A stretch of DNA of 21,910 nucleotides from the NCBI GenBank assembly GCA_905194675.1, contig CAJJTG010000036.1, positions 1 through 21,910 of the forward strand, read 5' to 3'. A program made the position numbers and the translations under genes. The notes under the pieces are model-generated. The model made no database searches. It had not been told where the DNA came from and worked only from the letters and a program-made list of their open reading frames with translations. Below, one piece after another: positions 7,344 through 14,008 of the stretch; position 1 is the stretch's first letter, and each line of letters opens with the position of its first letter. Source of the DNA: an uncultured Collinsella sp. Lineage in GTDB: Bacteria; Actinomycetota; Coriobacteriia; Coriobacteriales; Coriobacteriaceae.

Positions 7344-7356
7344 TTAGGAGCTTGAA

Positions 7357-8478
7357 ATGAAGACCATCTACGAGAGTGAGTCCACACCTAAGAAGGACGG
7401 GTTCTATATGCCCGGCGAGTATGAGGAACAGGAGCGCACCTGGATTCTGTGGCCGCACCGCTCCGACGTGTGGCGCTGCGGCGCCAAGCCGGCGCAGAAG
7501 GTCTTCACCGAGATCATCAAGACCATTGCACGTTTTCAGCCCATCACTGTGGGCGTCAACACCGAAGACTTCCCCGCGGTGTGTGAGATCTTCGACGGCG
7601 TTGAGAACGTGCGCGTTATCCACATGGAGTACGACGACAGCTGGATTCGCGACCCCGGCCCGGCGTTCCTTGTTAATGACAATGGTGAGGTTGCTCTTTC
7701 GCACTTCCACTTTAATGCTTACGGCGGTTTCATTGACGGCCTGTATTTCCCGTGGGACAAGGACGCTTCCATTGGCCTGCAGGTGGCACAGCTCGAGCAG
7801 GTTAACCGCTATCGTCCCGAGGATTATATCCTCGAGGGCGGCTCGTTCAACTGTGATGGTCAAGGCACCGTCGTGACCACCGAGATGTGTCTGCTCAACG
7901 AGGACCGCAACCCGCAGTACACCAAGGAGCAGATTGAGGAGAAGCTCTCTGAGTATCTCGGTATCGAGAAGGTTATCTGGATCAAGGACGGTATCGATCC
8001 GTACGAAACGAACGGTCATGTGGACGACGTCGCATGCTTTAGTGCGCCCGGCGAGGTCTGCTGCATGTGGACCGATAATCCCAACCATAAGTTCTACAAG
8101 GAGTGCCAAGAGGCGTATAAGACGCTTTCCGAGACGACGGATGCTCGTGGCCGCAAGCTCAAGATCCACAAGGTGATTATGCCTGCGACCTCGGTATATA
8201 TGACCGAAGAGGAGGCCAGCACGATTGACCCCGTCGAGGGCGTGCTGCCGCGTACCCCCGAGGATGCTTTCGAGCCGAGCTACCTCAACTTCCTGCCCAT
8301 CAACGGCGCAGTGCTGGTGCCACAGTTTGGCGACCCCAACGATGCCCAGGCACTCAAGGATATCCAAGCCGCCTATCCGGATCGCGAGGTCATCGGCATC
8401 ATGACGCGCGAGGTCATCTATGGTGGCGGCAACATCCACTGCATCACCCAGCAGCAGCCCAAGGCGCGCTGTAAATAG
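7357..8478 (+). CDS. aguA: Agmatine deiminase
   Basis: A 373-aa cytoplasmic enzyme of the peptidylarginine-deiminase-like family that hydrolyses agmatine to N-carbamoylputrescine and ammonia. Visible catalytic features: WIRDPGP with Asp99, EGGSFNCDGQGT (substrate loop), NGHVDD with His221 and Asp223, and the nucleophile Cys362 in GGGNIHCITQQ at the C-terminus. Length fits bacterial AguA (about 365). The ribosome binding site AGGAG precedes the ATG by 6 bases. The usual agmatine/putrescine antiporter, putrescine carbamoyltransferase and carbamate kinase genes are not beside it, so either it works with unlinked genes or the carbamoylputrescine has another fate. It is monocistronic, ending in a strong terminator, and divergent from a LuxR regulator that probably controls it. 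Confidence 0.93.
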   Translation: MKTIYESESTPKKDGFYMPGEYEEQERTWILWPHRSDVWRCGAKPAQKVFTEIIKTIARFQPITVGVNTEDFPAVCEIFDGVENVRVIHMEYDDSWIRDPGPAFLVNDNGEVALSHFHFNAYGGFIDGLYFPWDKDASIGLQVAQLEQVNRYRPEDYILEGGSFNCDGQGTVVTTEMCLLNEDRNPQYTKEQIEEKLSEYLGIEKVIWIKDGIDPYETNGHVDDVACFSAPGEVCCMWTDNPNHKFYKECQEAYKTLSETTDARGRKLKIHKVIMPATSVYMTEEEASTIDPVEGVLPRTPEDAFEPSYLNFLPINGAVLVPQFGDPNDAQALKDIQAAYPDREVIGIMTREVIYGGGNIHCITQQQPKARCK

Positions 8479-8516
8479 CAGTTCCATGGTGAACAGTGCT
8501 TGATTGTCCGCACGCG

Positions 8517-8551
8517 AAAGTCCGCCGACTTCAATGGTCGGCGGACTTTTT
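8517..8551 (+). terminator. Terminator after aguA
   Basis: A perfect 13-bp stem (8517-8529 with 8537-8549) and 7-base loop end in a five-T run to 8551. Confidence 0.9.
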
Positions 8552-8638
8552 GTGTGGTGGTTTCAGCTGAACGGCGGGCCGTGCGGCTTGGGTGTGCGGG
8601 CACACAATCTGGGGAAACCAAACAGATTGGGGCCTTAT

Positions 8639-8809
8639 ATGATCGACTCGAAGGGAAACGTGCGACCCGAGGGCATGTTTAACAGGGCGTACCTGGCCCC
8701 CGAAGCCCAGCGCGCATACGATACGCTGCTCGAGTGCGTGCTCAACGGGCAGAAGGGTTGCGAGGCTTCGGCGCATGCGGGCATGGATACCATCAAGGCG
8801 CTCGTATAG
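8639..8809 (+). pseudogene. 5' fragment of a truncated gene, possibly transglutaminase-like
   Basis: An open frame of 56 codons starts at ATG 8639: MIDSKGNVRPEGMFNRAYL onward, ending DTIKALV and a stop at 8809. The pattern RAYDTLLECVLN followed by a short spacer and MDTIKALV resembles the helical lead-in of Clostridia/Actinobacteria transglutaminase-like proteins, just before where the conserved DHPELFW-type segment would come; this is from memory of the family and is tentative. The ribosome binding site is weak. The frame stops where kinase-type sequence begins in another frame, which looks like a deletion junction. It could instead be a short intact hypothetical gene. Confidence 0.4.
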
Positions 8810-9380
8810 CTTTACGCTTTCGGATGTGACACATAGGACTGCGTGCGCCGCTCCCGGCTATATTGCCCCCGAGGTGCTTCAACTCATGGAGATAGCCGGC
8901 ATCAGCGATTTCGAGAGCTTGGCAGCGTCCACGAATGCCCCCGTGTTTACGCCACAGACGGATGACTTTGGACTCGCGGTCCATATCTTTAAGATGCTTA
9001 ACCGCGGAATACACCCATACGCTTCTGGTGAGCTGGACTTGGACATATTTGACCTGGACGACGATGACATTCCGCCTGCACCATTGATAAACAGCTGCGT
9101 GTGTAATGGGCACAGCCCGTTTGTGGGGACGTTGGTCGGATACGTTGTCCCAAAGTACGCTCTTGAGCTCGATGATTTTAGCGGCCTTATGGGCGAGGCA
9201 CTCCGTCGATCGCTGTATGGCAGGGCGGAGGAGCGTCTTGACGCACGCACATGGGCGCGCCTGCTCGACCGCTATCTATCCGAGACAGTTGTGTGCAAGC
9301 GTGGCCATCTCCACCACTCGTTACAGCACGAATGCCCTTGCTGCCGAGGAGAGCGCGCCTTGTTGACTCGTCTTGGTTGA
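8802..9380 (+). pseudogene. 3' fragment of a YegI/TerY-associated-type protein kinase
   Basis: The frame carries the C-terminal half of a protein kinase-like domain: SYSFTLSD (just after the expected DxD/DFG region), PGYIAPEVLQ (the APE motif), DDFGLAVHIFKMLNRGIHPY (helix F with its conserved Asp) and, at the end, VCKRGHLHH...CPCC, a zinc-ribbon-like tail. This combination is typical of the kinase found with VWA and PP2C partners (YegI, TerY-P triad). The entire N-lobe, including the glycine loop, catalytic Lys and HRD-type loop, is missing. The only upstream start (8775) overlaps the preceding fragment in another frame. I read this as the remnant of a deleted gene; the C-terminus looks intact. 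Partner VWA or PP2C genes are absent here. Confidence 0.65.
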
Positions 9381-9409
9381 TGGTTTGGGCCGTCTTGTAG
9401 AAAGCCCGT

Positions 9410-9444
9410 GAGGCGACATGCAAGTTAATCCTGCGTGTCGCCTC
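9410..9444. repeat. Inverted repeat over the GNAT stop codon
   Basis: Thirteen base pairs including one wobble join 9410-9422 to 9432-9444, with a 9-base loop containing the stop codon of the leftward acetyltransferase. No T-run follows on either side. It may act as an mRNA 3'-end structure for the acetyltransferase or the kinase remnant. Confidence 0.5.
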
Positions 9445-10075
9445 CGTACATATAGACGATAAATCCGTCGCCGGTGTCCTGGCTGTGATCCTCCAAGATG
9501 CGCTTCATGTTGAGGTGCTCGTAGAACTGCCAGTCGGAGTTGCAGTCGCTCATCAGGAAGAATTTGGTGCACCCGGCTTTGGCGAGTTCGGCGCGCGCAA
9601 GGTCGATGAGCTTGCGGCCGAGTCCCTTGCCCTGCCATTCAGGCATAATGATAATCAAGTTGAGTTGACCCTGGGCATATTCGTTGCCTGTGGCGGCAAA
9701 GCGATCCGCTGTGGCCTTTTCGCGGCTGTCTCCAAAGAGCGAGCCCTCGAGCTTGGCATCGGCGGTCTTTGCCATCTCGGTTGCCTGGGCAAACATCTCG
9801 TTATAGCAGGGCTCCCACGTGGGATTGGTGCGCGGCTTGCCGTCCTCGAAGATGCCGATGCAGCAGGCGGCGATAATGCGGCCCTCGGTCTCGGCGACGA
9901 GTGCGATGGGGGAGCGCTGCAGCTGCATGGCGATGTTAAAGCGCGCGCAGAAATCGGCAGCTTCGACGTCGCCGCGGTTGCGCAGCGTGTTGCACCACAG
10001 CTGGTTGTAGATGGCGGCGATGCCGGCCAGGTCATCGAGCGTGGCGGCGCGCAGGGTTACGTTGTCAAGGCTCAT
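9425..10075 (-). CDS. GNAT family N-acetyltransferase
   Basis: A 216-aa cytoplasmic acetyltransferase that would use acetyl-CoA to modify an amine of unknown identity. The N-terminus LRAATLDDLAGIAAIYNQL is the usual GNAT start; motif A is seen as IIIMPEWQGKGLGRKLIDLA (Q-x-x-G-x-G), and motif B around FFLMSDCNSDWQFYEHLNMKR. An insert between (residues about 85-130) is longer than in minimal GNATs. The ATG at 10073-10075 has GGAAGGAG on the minus strand 6 bases upstream. It stands alone, between a kinase remnant and an intergenic region full of palindromes, so context gives no hint of substrate. Confidence 0.85.
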   Translation of the reverse strand: MSLDNVTLRAATLDDLAGIAAIYNQLWCNTLRNRGDVEAADFCARFNIAMQLQRSPIALVAETEGRIIAACCIGIFEDGKPRTNPTWEPCYNEMFAQATEMAKTADAKLEGSLFGDSREKATADRFAATGNEYAQGQLNLIIIMPEWQGKGLGRKLIDLARAELAKAGCTKFFLMSDCNSDWQFYEHLNMKRILEDHSQDTGDGFIVYMYGGDTQD

Positions 10076-10223
10076 GGAGGCTCCTTCCAGGTTGGGTCAG
10101 GCCACCTATGAGTGTGACATGGCGACATCGTTGCCGCATCAACCATTCGGCAGACGAGCCTCGAATCCTCGGGGACGGAGGGTCCTAAGAAGGAATGAGG
10201 GCGGAATTTCGGACACTTGCTCG

Positions 10224-10291
10224 ATGAGAGTGGATAATCTCCCACTTTTAGCGCTGGTATAGGCCAAAAACGGGAGATTATCCACTCTCAT
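10224..10291. repeat. Long perfect palindrome with 20-bp arms
   Basis: 10224-10243 and 10272-10291 are perfect inverted copies (ATGAGAGTGGATAATCTCCC). The 28-bp centre continues the pairing with TTTT/AAAA and GC/GC. No T-run or gene supports a terminator role for a known transcript. It is probably a dispersed palindromic element. Between 10076 and 10223 nothing else was recognised. Confidence 0.7.
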
Positions 10292-10294
10292 TCT

Positions 10295-10395
10295 GGGTAG
10301 TCGTTGGGGACGTTCTTAAACGACCAGTCATTAAAGAACGTCCCAATGACTACCCCAAGGAACATCCCAGACTGCCGGCAGAAAAGGAACGTCCC
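10295..10395. repeat. Inverted and tandem repeats of an AARGAACRTCCC motif
   Basis: 10295-10317 and 10334-10355 form a near-perfect inverted repeat of about 22 bp (one mismatch, one extra G). The right arm starts a series of three direct copies of AARGAACRTCCC at 10333, 10357 and 10384 (spacings 24 and 27), the last two also sharing ACTGCCG. It directly follows the palindrome at 10224-10291 with only 3 bp between. Confidence 0.6.
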
Positions 10396-10447
10396 TAACT
10401 GCCGCATCCGGAGCAAGACAACGCCGCAGGTAGAGGACGGACAGCGA

Positions 10448-10546
10448 GCGGGCCGCATTTGAGACAAGGTGACGTGAAACGAAAGGGCGCTGACCTTCTG
10501 GTCGCGCCCTTGAAGTTGAACGTCAGATTGTCCAAATGCGGCCCGC
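10448..10546 (-). terminator. Nested hairpin terminator after DAHP synthase
   Basis: The inner stem AAGGGCGC (10483-10490) and GACC (10492-10495) pair with GGTC (10500-10503) and GCGCCCTT (10504-10511); on the minus strand it is followed by TCGTTTC, a modest T-rich tail. An outer 14-bp stem (10448-10461 with 10533-10546) and two short stems (10464-10467 with 10528-10531; 10470-10474 with 10521-10525) enclose it. The structure starts 4 bp after the aroF stop codon. Confidence 0.75.
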
Positions 10547-10550
10547 GTAA

Positions 10551-11582
10551 CTAAACCCGCTCCGCGATCTCGTGGATGAGGTAGTCGGTCTTTTCCCAGC
10601 CCAGGCACGGGTCGGTGATCGACTTACCAAAGACCCCACCATCGACCGGCTGGTTGCCGTCCTCAAGGTAAGATTCGATCATAAAGCCCTTGACCAGTTT
10701 GGAGATGGACTCGTTGCGGCGGCAGCTGTCGAGTACCTCCTTGCAAATGCGGTACTGCTCCAGCGGGCGCTTGCCCGAGTTGTCGTGGTTGCAGTCGATG
10801 ACTGCCGCCGGATTGGCGTAGCCGGCATGCTCGGTATAGCGCTCGGCCAGGCGCTCCAGGTGCTCGTAGTGGTAATTGGGGTAGGTGCGACCGTCGAGAC
10901 CGATGTAGCCACGCATGACGGCGTGCGCGAGCGGGTTGCCGTCGCACTCGACCTCCCAGTTGCGGAAGATAAAGCTCTGATGTGCCTGGGCGGCGTAGAT
11001 GGAGTTGAGCATAACGGTGGTGGAACCGGCGGTGGGGTTTTTCATGCCCACAGGCACCGAAATGCCGCTCGACACCAGACGATGCTCCTGGTTCTCGACC
11101 GAGCGCGCGCCCACGGCGACGTAGCTCAGCAGGTCGACGAGGTACTGGTAGTTGGACGGGTAGAGCATCTCGTCGGCGGTAAAGAAGCCAGTCTCCTCGA
11201 TGACGCGCAGGTGCATGTGGCGGATGGCCTTAACGCCTTCAAGCAGGTCATCGGGCGCCTCGGGGTCGGGGTTGTGCAGCAGCCCCTTGTAGCCGGTGCC
11301 CTTGGTGCGCGGCTTGTTGGTATAGACGCGCGGAATGATGATGAGCTTGTCCTTGACCTCCTCGGCGGTCTTGGCCAGTCGGTTCATGTACTCAAGCACC
11401 GAATCCTCGCGGTCGGCAGAGCACGGGCCGATGATGAGCACTTTGCGTGCGTCTTCGCCGGTAAAGACCTTGGCGACCTCGGCGTCGAATGCCTGCTTTT
11501 TGGCGGTAAGCTCGGCGGAGAGCGGCATTTCCTCGCGGATCTCCATGGGGATCGGCAGCCTGCGCTTGAATTCCATGGCCAT
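10551..11582 (-). CDS. aroF: 3-deoxy-7-phosphoheptulonate (DAHP) synthase, class I
   Basis: A 343-aa cytoplasmic enzyme that condenses phosphoenolpyruvate and erythrose 4-phosphate, the first step of the shikimate pathway. It belongs to the AroF/AroG/AroH class: metal-binding Cys54 in IIGPCSADRED, PRVYTNKPRT and GYKGL for substrate phosphate binding, NPTAGST, IDCNHDNSGK (metal His), MIESYLEDGNQ (metal Glu) and KSITDPCLGWE (metal Asp). Length is typical (about 350). Start at ATG 11580-11582: AAAGGAGG lies 6 bases upstream; a second ATG two codons later is an alternative. Which aromatic amino acid inhibits it cannot be read from the sequence. It is monocistronic with its own candidate promoter and terminator. 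Confidence 0.92.
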   Translation of the reverse strand: MAMEFKRRLPIPMEIREEMPLSAELTAKKQAFDAEVAKVFTGEDARKVLIIGPCSADREDSVLEYMNRLAKTAEEVKDKLIIIPRVYTNKPRTKGTGYKGLLHNPDPEAPDDLLEGVKAIRHMHLRVIEETGFFTADEMLYPSNYQYLVDLLSYVAVGARSVENQEHRLVSSGISVPVGMKNPTAGSTTVMLNSIYAAQAHQSFIFRNWEVECDGNPLAHAVMRGYIGLDGRTYPNYHYEHLERLAERYTEHAGYANPAAVIDCNHDNSGKRPLEQYRICKEVLDSCRRNESISKLVKGFMIESYLEDGNQPVDGGVFGKSITDPCLGWEKTDYLIHEIAERV

Positions 11583-11638
11583 ATGGGGCCTCCTTTATCA
11601 ATTAACGGCAACAATTGGCGAATTCTCGAATGCTCGGC

Positions 11639-11667
11639 ATTATCCGCTGTCGCACGCTAAAGTGCAA
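11639..11667 (-). promoter_or_regulatory. Candidate promoter of the DAHP synthase gene
   Basis: On the minus strand TTGCAC (11662-11667) and GATAAT (11639-11644, 5 of 6 consensus) are 17 bp apart, about 57 bp upstream of the start codon. A hairpin AAACCTG/CAGGTTT (11671-11677 with 11689-11695) lies just upstream of the -35. Consensus-based only. Confidence 0.5.
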
Positions 11668-11791
11668 GTGAAACCTGCCGAAAAGGGACAGGTTTATTTT
11701 GGTCGGTTTTATCTGGGGAAATGTCGGCGCTCGCCGGAAGGGGAGGGCCAACGTACGGCACGCTGGAGCAAGTTGGATCTTCTGCGGCATA

Positions 11792-12029
11792 CCCTGTGGA
11801 CAAAAAATGGCAAATATGAGTACTGTTGCTAGCGTAGTATCATATCGATCTTACAAGATAATAGACACAACAGTAAATATGTTCATTAACGTTGGCACAC
11901 AGAAGTATGCTACCGGGCATTTTGATCAATTTGAAGGCATATCTAGGCCGCAATGAGGTCGTTTGGGGCAGTTTTGGCTGTTACTAAAAAGGTGACAGTA
12001 CTCATATTTGCCATTTTTTGTCCACGGGG
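11792..12029. mobile_element. MITE-like element with 31-bp perfect terminal inverted repeats
   Basis: 11796-11826 and 11995-12025 are perfect 31-bp inverted copies (starting GTGGACAAAAAATGGCAAAT). Pairing extends outward as CCC/GGG with one wobble, giving 238 bp in total. The 168-bp interior is markedly AT-rich against the surroundings and holds no convincing gene. Both ends contain ATGGCAAATATG reading inward, giving tiny peptides MANMSTV... that diverge exactly at the end of the repeat. No obvious target-site duplication was found. Known MITEs are non-autonomous elements moved by a transposase elsewhere; that assignment is inferred. Confidence 0.7.
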
Positions 12030-12080
12030 CCTTGAGGGAGGGCGTCAATCAGGTCCCAGGGGAGGCGGTTCGAGGGTTGC

Positions 12081-12120
12081 AAAACAAAAACGGGGACGCA
12101 GATTGTCCTGCGTCCCCGTT
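12081..12120 (-). terminator. Terminator of the ABC transporter operon
   Basis: A perfect 13-bp stem (12089-12101 with 12108-12120) and 6-base loop; on the minus strand it is followed by TTTGTTTT. It ends the leftward operon 31 bp after the last stop codon. Confidence 0.9.
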
Positions 12121-12151
12121 CTAGGGCGTTATTCGTTCCCTGCGGCAGAAT

Positions 12152-14008
12152 TTACGCCGCTTCGTCGAACTGCGAGTTGTACAGGTCGGCGTAGAAGCCG
12201 CCTTGGGCGAGCAGCTCGTCGTGCGTGCCCTTCTCGACGATGTCGCCGTCGCGAATCACCAAGATCACGTCGGCGTTGCGGATCGTGGACAGGCGATGCG
12301 CGATGACAAAGCTCGTGCGGCCCTGCATCAGCGCATCCATGGCGCGCTGGATGAGCTCCTCGGTGCGGGTATCGACGTTGGAGGTCGCCTCGTCCAAAAT
12401 CAGCGCCGGACGGTCGGCTAAAATGGCGCGGGCGATGGTCACGAGCTGGCGCTGACCCTGCGACAGGTTAGTGCCCTCCTCGTTGATCATAAAGTCGTAG
12501 CCACCGGCGAGCGTATGGATAAAGTGGTCGCAGCGTGCGGCGCGTGCGGCGGCCTCGACCTCGGCGTCGGTCGCATCGGGGCGTCCGTAGCGGATGTTCT
12601 CGCGGATGGTGCCGTTAAACAGCCAGGTGTCCTGCAGCACCATGGCAAACTCGCCGCGCAGCGCCGCGCGGTCCCAGTCGCGCACGTCGACGCCTTCGAC
12701 GCGCAGCGAACCGCCGTCCACGTCGTAAAAGCGCTGCAGCAGCTTAATGAGCGTGGTCTTGCCGGCGCCGGTGGGGCCGACGATGGCAATGGTTTGGCCG
12801 GGCTGCGCCTCGCAGCTAAAGTCGTGGATGATGGTCTTGTCGGGCGTGTAGCCAAACTTGACATGGTCGAACTCCACGTGGCCGGGGCGCTTTTCGGGAA
12901 TCTGCGCGTCGGCCTTTTGCTCCTCCTCGGGCGCGGCCAGGAACTCAAAGACGCGCTCGGTGGCAGCGGCCATCGACTGCATCGTATTGCTCACGTTGCC
13001 CAGTTGCTGTACGGGTTGCGTAAAGTTGCGAACGTACTGGATAAAGCTCTGGATGTCGCCGGGCGTGGCATTGCCGGTCAACGCGAGCTGCGCACCCACC
13101 ACGACGACGCCCACGTAGCCCATGTTGCCCACCAGACTCATAAGCGGCATCATCAGGCCCGACAGGAACTGCGAGCGCCAGCCGCTAATAAAGAGGCGGT
13201 CGTTCTCTTTGTCGAACTCCTCGATCGAGGCCTCGGCGCGGTCGAACACCTGAATGACGTTCTGGCCGGCAAAGTCCTCCTCGATGATGCCGTTGACGGC
13301 GCCCAGGACCTGCTGCTGCTCGCGGAAGTACGGCTGCGAGAAGTGAATCATCACGGTCAGGATAATCGCGGCTGCCGGCAGCGTGAGCACGGTGACGCCG
13401 GTGAGCGGCAGACTGATCGACAGCATCATGACGAGCACGCCGATAATCTGCGTCACCGATGTGATGAGTTGCGTCACGCTCTGGTTGAGTGACTGACCCA
13501 GCGTGTCGACATCGTTGGTGATGCGGCTGAGCACGTCGCCCTTGCTGTGGCCGTTGAAGTAGCTCATCGGCACGACAGCGATCTTGGCGGCGATCTCCTT
13601 GCGCATGCGATAACAAATCTTTTGCGTGACGCCGGTCATGAGCCAGCCTTGGATCAGGCTGCAGGCAGAGCTCGCCAGATACAGACAGAGCAAAAAGCCG
13701 AGCGTCTTGGCGATCCAGGCAAAGTCGACATCGCCGGTGCCGTTGACCTTGGCAACCAAGCCCTCGAACAGCTTAGTCGTAACCTGGCCGAGCACCTTGG
13801 GCCCCACAATGTTAAAGATGACCGAGCACACGGCAAAGGCGACGGCGGCAAACACGGCAATCTTGTGCTGGCCGATATAGCCGAGCAGCTGCCTCATGGT
13901 GCCCTTAAAGTCCTTGGCCTTTTCGCCACGGCGCATGCCACCCATGCGGCCCATGGGACCACGCTGGCGGGTGGGCTTGGGAATCTGAGTCTTGGTCTCG
14001 CCTGCCAT
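12152..14008 (-). CDS. ABC exporter half-transporter (consensus ATPase subunit)
   Basis: A 618-aa protein with an N-terminal basic, Gly/Met-rich tail (residues 1-30), a six-helix type I exporter membrane domain (about 45-335) and a C-terminal ATPase. The ATPase has Walker A GPTGAGKT (411-418), signature LSQGQ (515-519), Walker B ALILDE with catalytic Glu540, and switch His571. These are all canonical, so this subunit supplies the working hydrolysis residues. It is the partner of the 788-aa protein encoded just upstream; their stop and start overlap in TAATG at 14006-14010, implying coupled translation and equal amounts. Similar pairs are BmrCD, LmrCD and TM287/288, which export drugs or peptides. 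The exported substrate is unknown. Confidence 0.92.
   Translation of the reverse strand: MAGETKTQIPKPTRQRGPMGRMGGMRRGEKAKDFKGTMRQLLGYIGQHKIAVFAAVAFAVCSVIFNIVGPKVLGQVTTKLFEGLVAKVNGTGDVDFAWIAKTLGFLLCLYLASSACSLIQGWLMTGVTQKICYRMRKEIAAKIAVVPMSYFNGHSKGDVLSRITNDVDTLGQSLNQSVTQLITSVTQIIGVLVMMLSISLPLTGVTVLTLPAAAIILTVMIHFSQPYFREQQQVLGAVNGIIEEDFAGQNVIQVFDRAEASIEEFDKENDRLFISGWRSQFLSGLMMPLMSLVGNMGYVGVVVVGAQLALTGNATPGDIQSFIQYVRNFTQPVQQLGNVSNTMQSMAAATERVFEFLAAPEEEQKADAQIPEKRPGHVEFDHVKFGYTPDKTIIHDFSCEAQPGQTIAIVGPTGAGKTTLIKLLQRFYDVDGGSLRVEGVDVRDWDRAALRGEFAMVLQDTWLFNGTIRENIRYGRPDATDAEVEAAARAARCDHFIHTLAGGYDFMINEEGTNLSQGQRQLVTIARAILADRPALILDEATSNVDTRTEELIQRAMDALMQGRTSFVIAHRLSTIRNADVILVIRDGDIVEKGTHDELLAQGGFYADLYNSQFDEAA

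Noticed and set aside
11583..11791. T-box or tryptophan attenuator in front of DAHP synthase
   Set aside because: No T-box consensus, no leader peptide rich in aromatic residues and no terminator/antiterminator pair are visible on the minus strand.
11699..11956. 85-codon open frame running into the inverted-repeat element
   Set aside because: It crosses the element boundary, has no family resemblance, and its tail lies wholly in the repeat; it looks like a chance frame.
12515..13492. Long plus-strand frames opposite the ABC genes (also 14047-15123 and 15148-16227)
   Set aside because: His/Asp/Val-rich translations typical of antisense to GC-rich genes; the minus-strand proteins have all ABC motifs.
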